Shown here: one piece after another, positions 1-6,620 of the stretch
Layout of the letters: the number at the start of each line of letters is the position of its first letter
How positions within the stretch are numbered: the stretch's first letter is position 1
From: Planctomycetaceae bacterium
Lineage (GTDB): Bacteria; Planctomycetota; Planctomycetia; Pirellulales; Thermoguttaceae
Assembly (NCBI GenBank): GCA_031267635.1
Contig: JAIRYX010000311.1
Coordinates: 1 to 11,190, forward strand
Direction of reading: 5' to 3'
DNA: 11,190 bases
The notes under the pieces: model-generated
Databases searched by the model: none
Told to the model about the DNA's origin: nothing
What the model saw: only the letters and a program-made list of their open reading frames with translations
Made by a program: the position numbers and the translations under genes

Positions 1-49
1 AATGATGAAACGTTTGTTTTTCTTGTTCTGTATAAGCTCGGCGAAGCAT
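1..49 (-). CDS. 5' end of an unidentified gene (partial)
   Basis: Only the first 16 codons lie in the window. They read MLRRAYTEQEKQTFHH on the minus strand from the ATG at 47-49, with no stop before the window edge. A strong ribosome binding site, AAGGAGG, lies five to six bases upstream of the ATG (complement of about 54-61). It is the best Shine-Dalgarno in the window and is the main reason for the call. A TATAAT box lies about 45 bases further upstream. The start is charged and hydrophilic with no signal peptide, so the product is probably cytoplasmic. I do not recognise the family. Confidence 0.5.
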   Translation of the reverse strand, partial: MLRRAYTEQEKQTFHH

Positions 50-95
50 GATAACCTCCTTGGTAAAAATGGAATATCCTAAACACAACGTCAAT

Positions 96-101
96 ATTAT
101 A
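96..101 (-). promoter_or_regulatory. Candidate -10 box for the partial gene at the window start
   Basis: The minus strand reads TATAAT here, an exact consensus -10. Transcription would start near 89 and leave a leader of about 40 bases with the strong RBS. No good -35 lies at 16-18 bases; the best is TTTCTA at 118-123. The call rests on the -10 match and the position alone. Confidence 0.35.
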
Positions 102-130
102 ACCAATCGACATGATTTAGAAAGTGACGT

Positions 131-351
131 TTAATAGCCACGGATGGTATAAATCCTGTGTGCGACTTTTTCGCCTTGGTAAAGGGCGTCCATGCCCTGT
201 TTGCCTTCACTGTCAGTCGACGAGAGCCGCTCGGAAGCGGGAGAGATTCGTTCCCCTCAATGCCATTCGTAGAGAGCGGCGAGTCGCTCGCGAAGAGAAA
301 CTCGCCGCTCGCTCCCAAGGGCAAATCGCGCGCAAAGAGTACGAATCTCTC
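131..351. other. GC-hairpin-rich region with coding-like fragment, no convincing gene
   Basis: This stretch is more GC-rich than its surroundings and holds several inverted repeats: GGGC/GCCC around 184-197, CCGC-TCGGAA-GCGG at 227-240, GAGCGGCGAG (274-283) with CTCGCCGCTC (301-310), and enclosing these last arms GAGAGATTCGT (241-251) with ACGAATCTCTC (341-351). On the minus strand 131-256 encodes an open fragment ending GEKVAHRIYTIRGY-stop that looks coding but has no start and is closed upstream by TGA at 257-259. Plus-strand open frames at 124-420 and 158-496 have biased, low-complexity translations and match nothing I know. It could be a decayed gene, a structured RNA or a repeat element. 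Confidence 0.35.
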
Positions 352-454
352 GCAAAGAGTGTGCCTATGGAAGTTATCAACGTCATCAGTACGCTACCCG
401 TCTTATTCGTTCTTAAGTGACGGCAAGGCGATTCGGCAGTTTAACGGGATAACA

Positions 455-477
455 ACGCCGCGTGCGATTCGCGGCGT
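455..477. repeat. GC-rich hairpin
   Basis: ACGCCGCG (455-462) and CGCGGCGT (470-477) form a perfect 8-bp stem with a 7-base loop. Neither strand has a clear U-run directly after it, so it is a weak candidate for an intrinsic terminator. It lies in the gap between the first partial gene and the HTH gene. Confidence 0.4.
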
Positions 478-515
478 CGATATGAGTTTGAAATAAAAGA
501 AAGTAAAAAAGTTTG

Positions 516-535
516 AATACTTGCGAGTATTTTTT
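516..535. terminator. Intrinsic terminator-like hairpin next to the HTH gene
   Basis: AATACT (516-521) pairs perfectly with AGTATT (526-531) across a four-base loop and is followed by a T-run on the plus strand (530-535). Read on the minus strand, the hairpin follows the HTH gene's stop at once, with T-rich sequence a few bases later (rc of 504-510). The stem is short and AT-rich, so efficiency is uncertain. Confidence 0.4.
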
Positions 536-782
536 ACGTATCTTTCGTCCCGTTTTCCTGCGACGCGTCAATGAACGCTGTCACCGCTTCTTGCTTGTAC
601 AAGACCCGCTTGCCTATACGGACAACCGGCAGCTTACCACGCGGGGCGGTATTCGCCCAGACTGTCCGCGCACTAACACGCAGGATTTTTGCTACGTCGT
701 TTAGAGTCAAAAGTTTTTGCTCTTCGATAGTTTGATTCGACGTCTTTGAAGCTCCTTTATGCTTTTTTTGTTGTTGAAACAC
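534..782 (-). CDS. Excisionase-type helix-turn-helix DNA-binding protein
   Basis: An 82-residue protein whose residues about 24-73 read as a MerR/excisionase-like HTH_17 domain. LLTLNDVAKILRVSARTVW supplies the helix-turn-helix, and LPVVRIGKRVLYKQEAVTAFI matches the wing-plus-helix that usually follows. Such proteins act as excisionases of integrated elements or as small regulators. The start is a GTG at 780-782, because the frame is closed upstream by TAA at 804-806 and no in-frame ATG precedes the domain. AAGGG eight bases upstream serves as RBS. The stop of the preceding small gene lies five bases before this start, so the two are probably translated together. The usual turn glycine is replaced (NTAPRGK), an ordinary variation. 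The family call is firm; the role in excision is inferred from context. No integrase is visible. Confidence 0.8.
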   Translation of the reverse strand: MFQQQKKHKGASKTSNQTIEEQKLLTLNDVAKILRVSARTVWANTAPRGKLPVVRIGKRVLYKQEAVTAFIDASQENGTKDT

Positions 783-787
783 AAGGA

Positions 788-1033
788 CTACCCTTGCATC
801 TGTTTATGTGTTATAGTTGATCGTGGAATAAAAAATGTATCGTTGCGAGCAGCCGTAACAAGAAGTATAATAGATCGCTTCGCGGACGCCGGAAGCTCTG
901 CCCAGTGACTAATGATCATGTCGAGCGCGTCACAATCTGCGGGAGTAAGATTATTACAACAAGCCCCAGAGAATTTTTGCAATTGATGTAAAGAATTACT
1001 ATCAATAGACTTGCAGCAATGGGTAGAGGGCAA
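788..1033 (-). CDS. Small planctomycete-type protein upstream of the HTH gene, possibly 5'-truncated
   Basis: The 81-residue reading starts at a TTG (1031-1033). Its middle, about residues 38-64, reads LDMIISHWAELPASAKRSII. From memory this resembles the (W..LPE.IRAGIVAMV..A) motif of small proteins encoded beside excisionase and integrase genes in Planctomycetota, so I infer a mobile-element accessory protein of unknown activity. Two Cys-Cys pairs (C6-C7, C25-C26) are notable. The frame stays open upstream of the TTG and reads ITNGKAVRITLQLP before a TGA at 1073-1075. This extension looks coding but has no ATG or GTG start, and the left end of repeat A1 begins near 1065. The original gene may therefore have lost its 5' end to the repeat. 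It ends five bases before the HTH gene. Confidence 0.55.
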   Translation of the reverse strand: MPSTHCCKSIDSNSLHQLQKFSGACCNNLTPADCDALDMIISHWAELPASAKRSIILLVTAARNDTFFIPRSTITHKQMQG

Positions 1034-1064
1034 CTGTAGAGTGATACGAACGGCTTTACCATTT

Positions 1065-1353
1065 GTAATTACTCAAACGGTTTTAGCATTGCAGCCCTTA
1101 TTTATCAAGTTTCCCTTAGTAGCCAACAAAGCCCCCCAAACGCACCCTTAATGCCTTTATTTTTTAGATCATGGATTTTTATCAAAAAAATTAAACGAAA
1201 AACTAAGAGAAAAGGACGCATATTGGTGCAATTTGTGGTTACTAATGGAGTTTTATCAATAAGGGCGGCAATAGTAACATTTCCCGGAAAATTGATTGTA
1301 ACGCCCCCGTTGCCCGGCACGGATTTATGCGGTTTGATCGACTGAATAGTTAT
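1065..1353. mobile_element. Repeat family A, copy 1 (MITE-like palindromic element)
   Basis: The core, about 1088-1271, is a long imperfect palindrome. TTGCAGCCCTTATTTATCAA on the left is mirrored by TTATCAATAAGGGCGGCAA on the right. The right end is a 56-bp module (1298-1353) that starts GTAAC and ends CGACTGAATAGTTAT. Its last 40 bases match the inverted left end of copy 3 at 34 of 40 positions. The left end GTAATTACTCAAACG is a degraded match (11 of 15) to GTAACTATTCAGTCG. No transposase and no target duplication are visible. The GTAA ends would fit IS66-family termini, but this is only suggestive. It sits between a truncated-looking gene and the plus-strand membrane pair. Confidence 0.7.
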
Positions 1354-1396
1354 CATATTTTTTATACTCTTCTCAATTGGAAAAGACACAACAATT

Positions 1397-1903
1397 ATGC
1401 TTGAGCTGATTTGGATTGTTATCGGCGGTTTCGCCGGATTATTTTTGAAAGAGAAAAAACCGCATCATATCGCATTAGCCGCAGCAATTGGCGTTTTACT
1501 GGGTTTCATGCCGAAAGAAAATCTATTGGCATTACTGCTCGTGCTGGCGTTGTTTTTATTGCGTTGTAATTTTGGCGTCGGCATTTTGACAGCGGCATTG
1601 GTTTCGCTTCTTACACTGCGGCTTGATATGTTTATCGAACCGATCGGCGCAAAATTACTTGAAAACGCCTCGTTACTTCGGTTAGAAACGAATTTATTTC
1701 AGTATCCGTTTTTTGCATGGACTTCGTTGAATAATACTCTTGTATTCGGGAGTTTGTTGATTGGTCTTGCCGCGTTTTGTCCTGTTTATTTGTTCGTGTT
1801 TATTGTCTGTCAAGGATTTATCTCTCAATCAAAACAAGCCGATAAATCAGTACCAAATAATCCCAACCACCATGAAAAAAATACAGAGACGATTGCCGGA
1901 TAA
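1397..1903 (+). CDS. TIGR03546-like polytopic membrane protein
   Basis: A 168-residue, strongly hydrophobic protein. Its pattern (HHIALAAAIGVLLGFMPKEN, then a leucine-rich helix, LDMFIEPIGAKLLE, and FFAWTSLNNTLVFGSLLIGL near the end) matches my memory of the TIGR03546 family: an A.G...GL.P...L helix pair and a conserved N-N-T-L-V-x-G motif before the last helix. The family has no established function and is distantly reminiscent of DUF2062 proteins. About four to five membrane segments are visible, followed by a hydrophilic tail from roughly residue 147. The length is normal for the family. The ATG at 1397 has no strong RBS and lies 43 bases after repeat A1. In other genomes this family often sits beside a TIGR03545 gene; here the next gene is an unrelated small anchored protein 80 bases downstream. 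Confidence 0.7.
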   Translation: MLELIWIVIGGFAGLFLKEKKPHHIALAAAIGVLLGFMPKENLLALLLVLALFLLRCNFGVGILTAALVSLLTLRLDMFIEPIGAKLLENASLLRLETNLFQYPFFAWTSLNNTLVFGSLLIGLAAFCPVYLFVFIVCQGFISQSKQADKSVPNNPNHHEKNTETIAG

Positions 1904-1983
1904 AAATTTTATAAAAAATCTCGGACAAACATTTTTGCAATATTGGGGTTATCTTTCATAAACACTAAATCAGGAATCAATCC

Positions 1984-2418
1984 ATGAAAAAAAATATGCA
2001 ATTCTCCCCAACCGTAATAGTATTTGCTGTGATTACCGTCTTAATCTTGACGAATGTTTCGGCGGCAACACGCGGCGTTTACTCGAAAAATCATGAGAAA
2101 GGAAAAATACGATTTTACTTTGATGACAACACGCCGATTCAACAAGGTGTGATTGAAATTTTTGATTCCTCCGGAACACAGATTGCGACAGGTACAACAG
2201 ATAACAATGGCATATTCAATGATTCGCAATACAAAAAAGCCACAAAGATTACAGCAGCTGACCAGCATGGTCACCACGGCGAGCGTAAACCTATAAAACT
2301 TTCCCACACATCGCGCGATGATACAACAGAATTTTATATTGTCGTTTTAATCACGTTGATTTTGATTGGAATTACCGTCGGTTATTCTTTATGGAATTAT
2401 CGAAAAAAGAAAAAATAA
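1984..2418 (+). CDS. Secreted, C-terminally membrane-anchored protein with carboxypeptidase-regulatory-like domain
   Basis: A 144-residue protein. Residues 1-27 form a signal peptide (KK, hydrophobic stretch, VSA before AT). Residues about 40-95 look like a small beta-sandwich: TPIQQGVIEIFDSSGTQIAT followed by GTTDNNGIFN is the typical strand, variable loop and turn of carboxypeptidase regulatory-like folds. A histidine cluster, HGHHGE, lies near residue 92. Residues about 116-136 form a transmembrane helix followed by a positively charged tail (YRKKKK), so the domain faces outside with the tail in the cytoplasm. The ATG has AGGA nine bases upstream. It probably shares a transcript with the TIGR03546-like gene. 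The His cluster and fold recall nickel-transport accessory proteins such as NikL, but this is a loose resemblance and no metal role is claimed. Confidence 0.6.
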   Translation: MKKNMQFSPTVIVFAVITVLILTNVSAATRGVYSKNHEKGKIRFYFDDNTPIQQGVIEIFDSSGTQIATGTTDNNGIFNDSQYKKATKITAADQHGHHGERKPIKLSHTSRDDTTEFYIVVLITLILIGITVGYSLWNYRKKKK

Positions 2419-2429
2419 TCGTCATGGGT

Positions 2430-2495
2430 ATTTTTCTGTTTATTCCATATTTTAGAAATCCAACCCTCCCCAAAATGTGAAATAAACAGAAAAAT
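2430..2495. repeat. Repeat family C, copy 1: hairpin between convergent genes
   Basis: ATTTTTCTGTTTATT (2430-2444) and AATAAACAGAAAAAT (2481-2495) form a perfect 15-bp stem around a 36-base loop. It lies 12 bases after the stop of the plus-strand gene and 55 bases before the stop of the minus-strand VWA gene, so it could serve as a bidirectional terminator. Most of it recurs in reverse orientation at 7561-7610, which makes it a dispersed repeat rather than a one-off terminator. Confidence 0.7.
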
Positions 2496-2549
2496 GTAAG
2501 CTTGGGGTAAGAATTGACGCAAACGGTAGTAAGTCGTTTCACACTTGCA

Positions 2550-4955
2550 TCAAACCGCTCCCCAGCGTTTGCGTAAAAACCATTCTATCGAAAGCAACAT
2601 GGTAAAAAGAATTAGAAACGTCCATGTGTCGTACAGCGTTTTTTTTGTTTCACGTTGTTCGACAAGCGTATCTGCATGTTGGGCAAGTTCGCGGAGAAGT
2701 TGCGGGAAATCTTCCGGCATAATCATTTTTCCACCGGTCATTGTTGTCAGATTTTCCAAAACCATTGGGCTTGACGCCGGATTGTCGAATTCGGAATTTC
2801 TGTCCGTCACCAAAAACCGTGCTGTTGTTGTTTTAACGGATTCTTTTGTGATTGATGCGACCGATTCTTCCGGTTGACGCTCGTTTCTCTTCGTTTCCAT
2901 TTGTATGGAAGCGTTGATGCGATAATCACCGGATGTTTGCGTTGCGTGAAATGTACCGGTCATCGCGCCGTTTGCATCGGTTAATGAAATAGATTGTTCT
3001 GTGCCGTCCGGCATTTGAATGGAAACCGTCGCGTTAGGGCGGAAAATTTCCGCACCGTTTTTCGCTTTGGCACGCACGCGAAACGTCACATTTTCGCCCG
3101 GCGCAAAACGTGTTTTTTCCAATTCAATCCGACATTCGCCGCCAGGTAAATCATCCGACTTGGCAAGCCATAAAATCATCTGCCGCCAAAAACGTTGATG
3201 TTCCGCCGTGTAACCTCGCGTTTGCCATCGCCATGTCGAATCGGCAGTAAACGCTAACACGCGTCCCGAACCATAATTTTGCGTGACAAGAAGCGGCGTT
3301 GTTTCGCGAGAAAAATTTGCGAAATTGCCGTTTTCCCAAATCGGCGATTCGGTCAGTACAGAATGAACCGGTACGGCATAAGCCAATATCTGTGCAGTTT
3401 GTTTGGCGCGTATGCGATTTGCGCCAAGTAACGGCGGCAACGATTGCCATACTTTGTCGTTTGCGGAAACGTTACCGCGCGAGTCTGGCGCGAGTTGTAA
3501 AAGATAATGCGATTGAAACTGTGGCGACGACTGTAAACGCACGTCGTTCCAAACATGTAAATCGTTTCGTATTTCGGCATTGAGCGGTTGACGATCCAAT
3601 ATTGTCATTTCAATCGGACAAACTTCAGCAAGCGGCGTTCCGGCGTAACCGCCCGCTCCAAACGCATGAAAACCGCCGAGCATCATCAAGCCCGCGCCGT
3701 TCCGAACATGTTCGGCAATCAACGTTAATTCTTCTTTCGTGAATGCCGACGCGTCAATATCGCCGAGAATATACGCCGCGTAATGATTTTGCGGAGATTG
3801 TAGTCGTTCCAACAACGTCCCTGTTTTTCCAATCGGAACGCGAATGTAATCCAAACGAATATCCGGCGACGCATGAAGCGAAGTCCGTAAATAAGTCGAT
3901 TCATGTCGCCATGTTCCCTCGATATACAACACATTTAAGCCGCCGTCAATCACCTGCACAAACTGACTGAGCGAGTTATTCGTGGTGGTCAGTTCCTTCG
4001 GTTGTTCAGGAACGAAAACGGTCAACTTGCAAAGTCCCGCATTTTCCGGTACATAGCGAAATTGAAACGGCACAACGCTATTCGAGGAATCCGCCATATA
4101 TTCCTGCCGCGCTGCTTCGGTCATTTGTCCGGGTTGCTGAATTGGCGACGTTTCAAAAAGCAAACAAACCGGAACAGGACGATTCGCGTACCCGCGCACG
4201 CGGATTTGTCCCGAAATGAGAAGCTCGTTATGAAGGAACACGCGGTCGTTTACCGACAAATCCTGTATCACGACGTCTTGAATTTCATTTTGTAAACGCT
4301 CCGATTCTGCCGACGTTTCCAATCGCACCGCGAAAATCGGCGTGCCGTTATCCCGAAAATGCGAGGCGATTTCCTGCGGCAAAAGATTGTATGGCGGTTG
4401 CGTTCGCGTTTGTTGTGTTCCGTCAGTAAATAAAATCGTTCCGAGCAAACGCTTTCCCGCCGTTTGTTCGAGCGTTTGTTGTAACGCATAACCGATAGCG
4501 GTTTCCGTGCCGTCTGCTTTGTCGGGAAATTTTATACCATGCGATTCATACGTCAGCGGTATCAATGAACTATCAAACGCAGAAGGCAACAGCTCATGTT
4601 GTCGTGAAATTTCATTCAGCACGTTGATAGACGCATTGATTGTGCCGCACGCAACGTCGTATCGGCTTCGACCGTCGGGTTGTGCGGAAATCGACATACT
4701 TTCGGATTGATCCGTCAAAAGCACAAGCGACGCGGGAAGTTTTGTGCGTTCTGTAGAAATCATCGCCGGACGCAACATGGCAAACAAAAGGAACAAAACG
4801 CTGAACATGCGAAGCAAAAAAATCACCCGCCGCTTCTGTGCCGAAAACCGGTTTTGACGCAATCGCATCATCCAAACGACAGCGATCATCGTTATTGTAA
4901 AAATTGCGATGAGCCAATAACTGTCAAAAATGGGGGAAAAGACCAGCCGGAACAT
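2550..4955 (-). CDS. VWA-domain membrane protein with glutamine amidotransferase-like domain (planctomycete type)
   Basis: An 801-residue membrane protein. Two N-terminal helices (about residues 13-30 and 44-62) are followed by a von Willebrand factor A domain starting at SLVLLTDQSESMS. The MIDAS motif D82-x-S84-x-S86 is intact, T150/T152 is a possible third ligand, and TDG lies at 177-179. Residues about 225-335 look like a beta-sandwich. Residues about 338-450 (NVLYIEGTWRHE, YILGDIDAS, GAGLMMLGGFHAFGAGGY) match the class I glutamine amidotransferase-like fold of planctomycete VWA proteins. No catalytic Cys-His pair is evident, so it is probably a structural fold. A further Ig-like domain lies at about 640-715, and a C-terminal helix near 773-793 ends in basic residues. 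Related proteins belong to BatA/aerotolerance-like operons with MoxR and DUF58 genes, but none is adjacent here. No clear RBS; a divalent-metal-dependent binding role is inferred. Confidence 0.85.
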   Translation of the reverse strand: MFRLVFSPIFDSYWLIAIFTITMIAVVWMMRLRQNRFSAQKRRVIFLLRMFSVLFLLFAMLRPAMISTERTKLPASLVLLTDQSESMSISAQPDGRSRYDVACGTINASINVLNEISRQHELLPSAFDSSLIPLTYESHGIKFPDKADGTETAIGYALQQTLEQTAGKRLLGTILFTDGTQQTRTQPPYNLLPQEIASHFRDNGTPIFAVRLETSAESERLQNEIQDVVIQDLSVNDRVFLHNELLISGQIRVRGYANRPVPVCLLFETSPIQQPGQMTEAARQEYMADSSNSVVPFQFRYVPENAGLCKLTVFVPEQPKELTTTNNSLSQFVQVIDGGLNVLYIEGTWRHESTYLRTSLHASPDIRLDYIRVPIGKTGTLLERLQSPQNHYAAYILGDIDASAFTKEELTLIAEHVRNGAGLMMLGGFHAFGAGGYAGTPLAEVCPIEMTILDRQPLNAEIRNDLHVWNDVRLQSSPQFQSHYLLQLAPDSRGNVSANDKVWQSLPPLLGANRIRAKQTAQILAYAVPVHSVLTESPIWENGNFANFSRETTPLLVTQNYGSGRVLAFTADSTWRWQTRGYTAEHQRFWRQMILWLAKSDDLPGGECRIELEKTRFAPGENVTFRVRAKAKNGAEIFRPNATVSIQMPDGTEQSISLTDANGAMTGTFHATQTSGDYRINASIQMETKRNERQPEESVASITKESVKTTTARFLVTDRNSEFDNPASSPMVLENLTTMTGGKMIMPEDFPQLLRELAQHADTLVEQRETKKTLYDTWTFLILFTMLLSIEWFLRKRWGAV

Positions 4956-5153
4956 TTGATATTTTTGCTGACAAATCGAACAAGCAATTGAAAATAAAAG
5001 GTGGCTACCTCAAAATGGAAACATAACATGATTTTATACAACACTCAATGCCAATTTACCGCTTTTACGATGAAAATTCCAGTTCCACACCCAAGACTCG
5101 TTCTATAAGTTATACTTTTCACACTTGAAAATTCTGTTTTTAAGACAGTTTCA
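4956..5153. other. Gene-free leader and repeat B fragment
   Basis: This opens the 793-base gap before comB. It holds the upstream region of the VWA gene, with no clear SD or promoter, and a half copy of repeat B at 5119-5148. No open frame in it looks coding. Confidence 0.5.
5119..5148. repeat. Repeat family B, half copy (B1)
   Basis: The stretch CACTTGAAAATTCTGTTT plus TAAGACAG matches the left arm of B3 (7976-8006), including TAAGACAG, and the arm of B2 at 5601. No matching right arm is found. Repeat A2 begins five bases later, so this copy may have been cut by it. Confidence 0.55.
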
Positions 5154-5378
5154 AATTTATCCGAAAGATTTTACTATTGTAACCCTTATTTATCAAGTTT
5201 CCCTTAGTAGCTAACAAAGCCCCCAAACTCGCCATTGTGCCCTTATGTTTTAGGTGATGGATTACGAACGAAACATAAGGGAATAAGGGCGCATCATTGG
5301 GCGGCATTCGGGCTGCTAATGAAAACGTGATAAATCAGGGCGGCAATAAGAAAGCCGTTCGGGCAACTGAATAGTTAC
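5154..5378. mobile_element. Repeat family A, copy 2
   Basis: The core, about 5176-5347, aligns base by base with copies 1 and 3: CCCTTATTTATCAAG, then CCCTTAGTAGC, and mirrored GGGCGGCAAT at the end. The centre is a perfect inner hairpin, CCCTTATGTTT (5240-5250) with AAACATAAGGG (5271-5281). The right end GCAACTGAATAGTTAC closes at 5378. The left GTAAC end is missing; the copy starts inside the shared TTATCCGAAAGATTTTAC segment, directly after repeat B1. It has no coding capacity. Confidence 0.7.
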
Positions 5379-5414
5379 CTTTTTAAAAAATACACGGATC
5401 ATTTTTAAAACAAT

Positions 5415-5440
5415 CCGCATCTTTTTCTAAAAAGATACGG
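5415..5440. terminator. AT-rich hairpin, possible terminator
   Basis: CCGCATCTTTTT (5415-5426) pairs with AAAAAGATACGG (5429-5440) with one mismatch. The loop is small, and neither strand carries a strong U-run after it. It is not next to a gene end, so its role is unclear. It lies 37 bases after repeat A2. Confidence 0.35.
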
Positions 5441-5600
5441 ACAATTACAATGGAAAGTACTTACACAAACCTCATGCGTCACATGAGATAATCAGAAAAA
5501 ATAATATACTAGTACCAGAAAATTTCTATTTTTGCGAAGTATATTATTGAGAATAAATAACCCAATGAGATTGTTGTGGGGAATGTTCATCGGCTACTCT

Positions 5601-5702
5601 ACTCCTCACATTTGAAAATTCGGTTTGCGTTGAAAGGGACATTAGGGACGTGATGACCAATAAACATTTTGTCTAAAAGCCAAATTTTCAAGCGTGAGGA
5701 GT
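5601..5702. mobile_element. Repeat family B, copy 2: 102-bp inverted-repeat element with TA-adjacent ends
   Basis: ACTCCTCACATTTGAAAATT on the left is the inverse of AATTTTCAAGCGTGAGGAGT on the right. The arms are about 26 bases and match at roughly 22 positions. TA is present at both outer ends (5600-5601 and 5702-5703), so the ends can be read as CTCCTCAC flanked by TA, the arrangement of IS630/Tc1-type MITEs. No transposase is present. Confidence 0.6.
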
Positions 5703-5748
5703 ATCTCACAAAGGAATCGGCAAAAGGAACATTCAACGGAAACGTCCT

Positions 5749-6534
5749 TCAAACAATAATCTCTTGATTTCCCCGCTCAATTTTGGGAACGAAATCAAAC
5801 AAATCTATTCGAGACGCTTCGAGAATATCTTTGCCGAGATCTATTCGCATGAGATTTTTTCCGCCGCGGCTGTTTCGCAAAATGTGGGCAAGGTTTTCCG
5901 GGTGAATCGGCTCTTTTCCGATTCGTTTGGCAAGCGGAAAACTTGTGTCCCAAAGTTCTTTTGCCGCGACAGCTTGCGTATTCAAAGCGTATCGTCCGCC
6001 CGACAGCCGCGTCAAGCGTTCTGTCAGCAAACCGGCAAGTAACATATCTTCTTCTGTATATTTTTGTTCCGTTCCGGCGCACAAAATCTCAATTCTCGAA
6101 TAGTTCAGTAACTCACGCACCGCCGCCGACACATTGTTAAAACAAACAAGGTAAATAATATCGGCGTCCAACGCGCGAAAAATGGCTCGCGTACCATTGG
6201 TTGTCGAAAATAGAAGCGTTTTGCCCGCAACAGTTTCCGGTGTATAAATGCCCGGCGAATTTCCGAGATCAAATCCTTCAATTAATATGCCACAACGTTC
6301 TCCACCAAGCAAAATAGATGAATCAGGAGATTGTTGCTGTAATGCTTCTCGCAACTGAAACGCATCTTCTGGATGCAAACATGGGATCACACGCTTTGCC
6401 CCTGACGCTAAAGCGCGAGTAATTGTCGTCGTTGCTCGTAGAACGTCAATCACCACCGCCGCACTTCCTACCGTCGGCGCATTTTCCGGCACTCGTTCGG
6501 GCAACGCAAAAACATTCAAAATTCCGTCCCGCAT
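5749..6534 (-). CDS. comB: 2-phosphosulfolactate phosphatase (ComB)
   Basis: This enzyme hydrolyses 2-phosphosulfolactate to sulfolactate and phosphate using Mg2+. The reaction belongs to coenzyme M synthesis in methanogens and to sulfolactate metabolism in bacteria. I start it at the ATG at 6532-6534 (MRDGILNV), giving 261 residues, because the family's conserved region begins just after it. The open frame reaches 6681, but the extra 49 residues look non-homologous and overlap the upstream gene. Motifs, numbered from this start, are IDVLRATTT (30-38), GGERCG (77-82; GERGG from memory in relatives), GFDLGNSP (87-94), STTNGTRA (110-117) and CAGTEQKYTEED (152-163). No strong SD precedes the start. 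It follows the methyltransferase gene after 86 bases and probably shares its transcript. The family is clear; the substrate in this organism is inferred. Confidence 0.85.
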   Translation of the reverse strand: MRDGILNVFALPERVPENAPTVGSAAVVIDVLRATTTITRALASGAKRVIPCLHPEDAFQLREALQQQSPDSSILLGGERCGILIEGFDLGNSPGIYTPETVAGKTLLFSTTNGTRAIFRALDADIIYLVCFNNVSAAVRELLNYSRIEILCAGTEQKYTEEDMLLAGLLTERLTRLSGGRYALNTQAVAAKELWDTSFPLAKRIGKEPIHPENLAHILRNSRGGKNLMRIDLGKDILEASRIDLFDFVPKIERGNQEIIV

Positions 6535-6620
6535 ATTTTCATATTTTCTCAAAATTTTATTATCCGCAGTTGACGCATATTTATACAGATAGATTTGAAA
6601 CAATCTCTCAATTTCTTTTT

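Larger units (their letters stand above)
5379..5748. other. Gene-free gap before the comB 3' end
   Basis: No frame here looks coding. It contains the hairpin at 5415-5440, a small palindrome CTCATG...CATGAG at 5471-5487, and the complete repeat B2 at 5601-5702. As the only neighbours are the 5' end of the VWA gene and the 3' end of comB, any terminator for comB should lie at 5703-5748, where I see no clear hairpin. Confidence 0.5.

Noticed and set aside
158..496. 112-residue plus-strand open frame over the hairpin-rich region
   Set aside because: Driven by GC-rich repeats, overlapped by equally long frames on both strands, with no domain or RBS.
1872..1961. 29-codon plus-strand frame from an ATG inside the end of the TIGR03546-like gene (MKKIQRRLPDKNF...)
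   Set aside because: Looks mildly coding but is very short, has no clear RBS and matches no family I know; kept out for lack of support.
2550..4955. Several 60-100 residue open frames on both strands inside the VWA gene
   Set aside because: Shadow frames of a long, clearly coding gene; none has a domain or plausible start signal.
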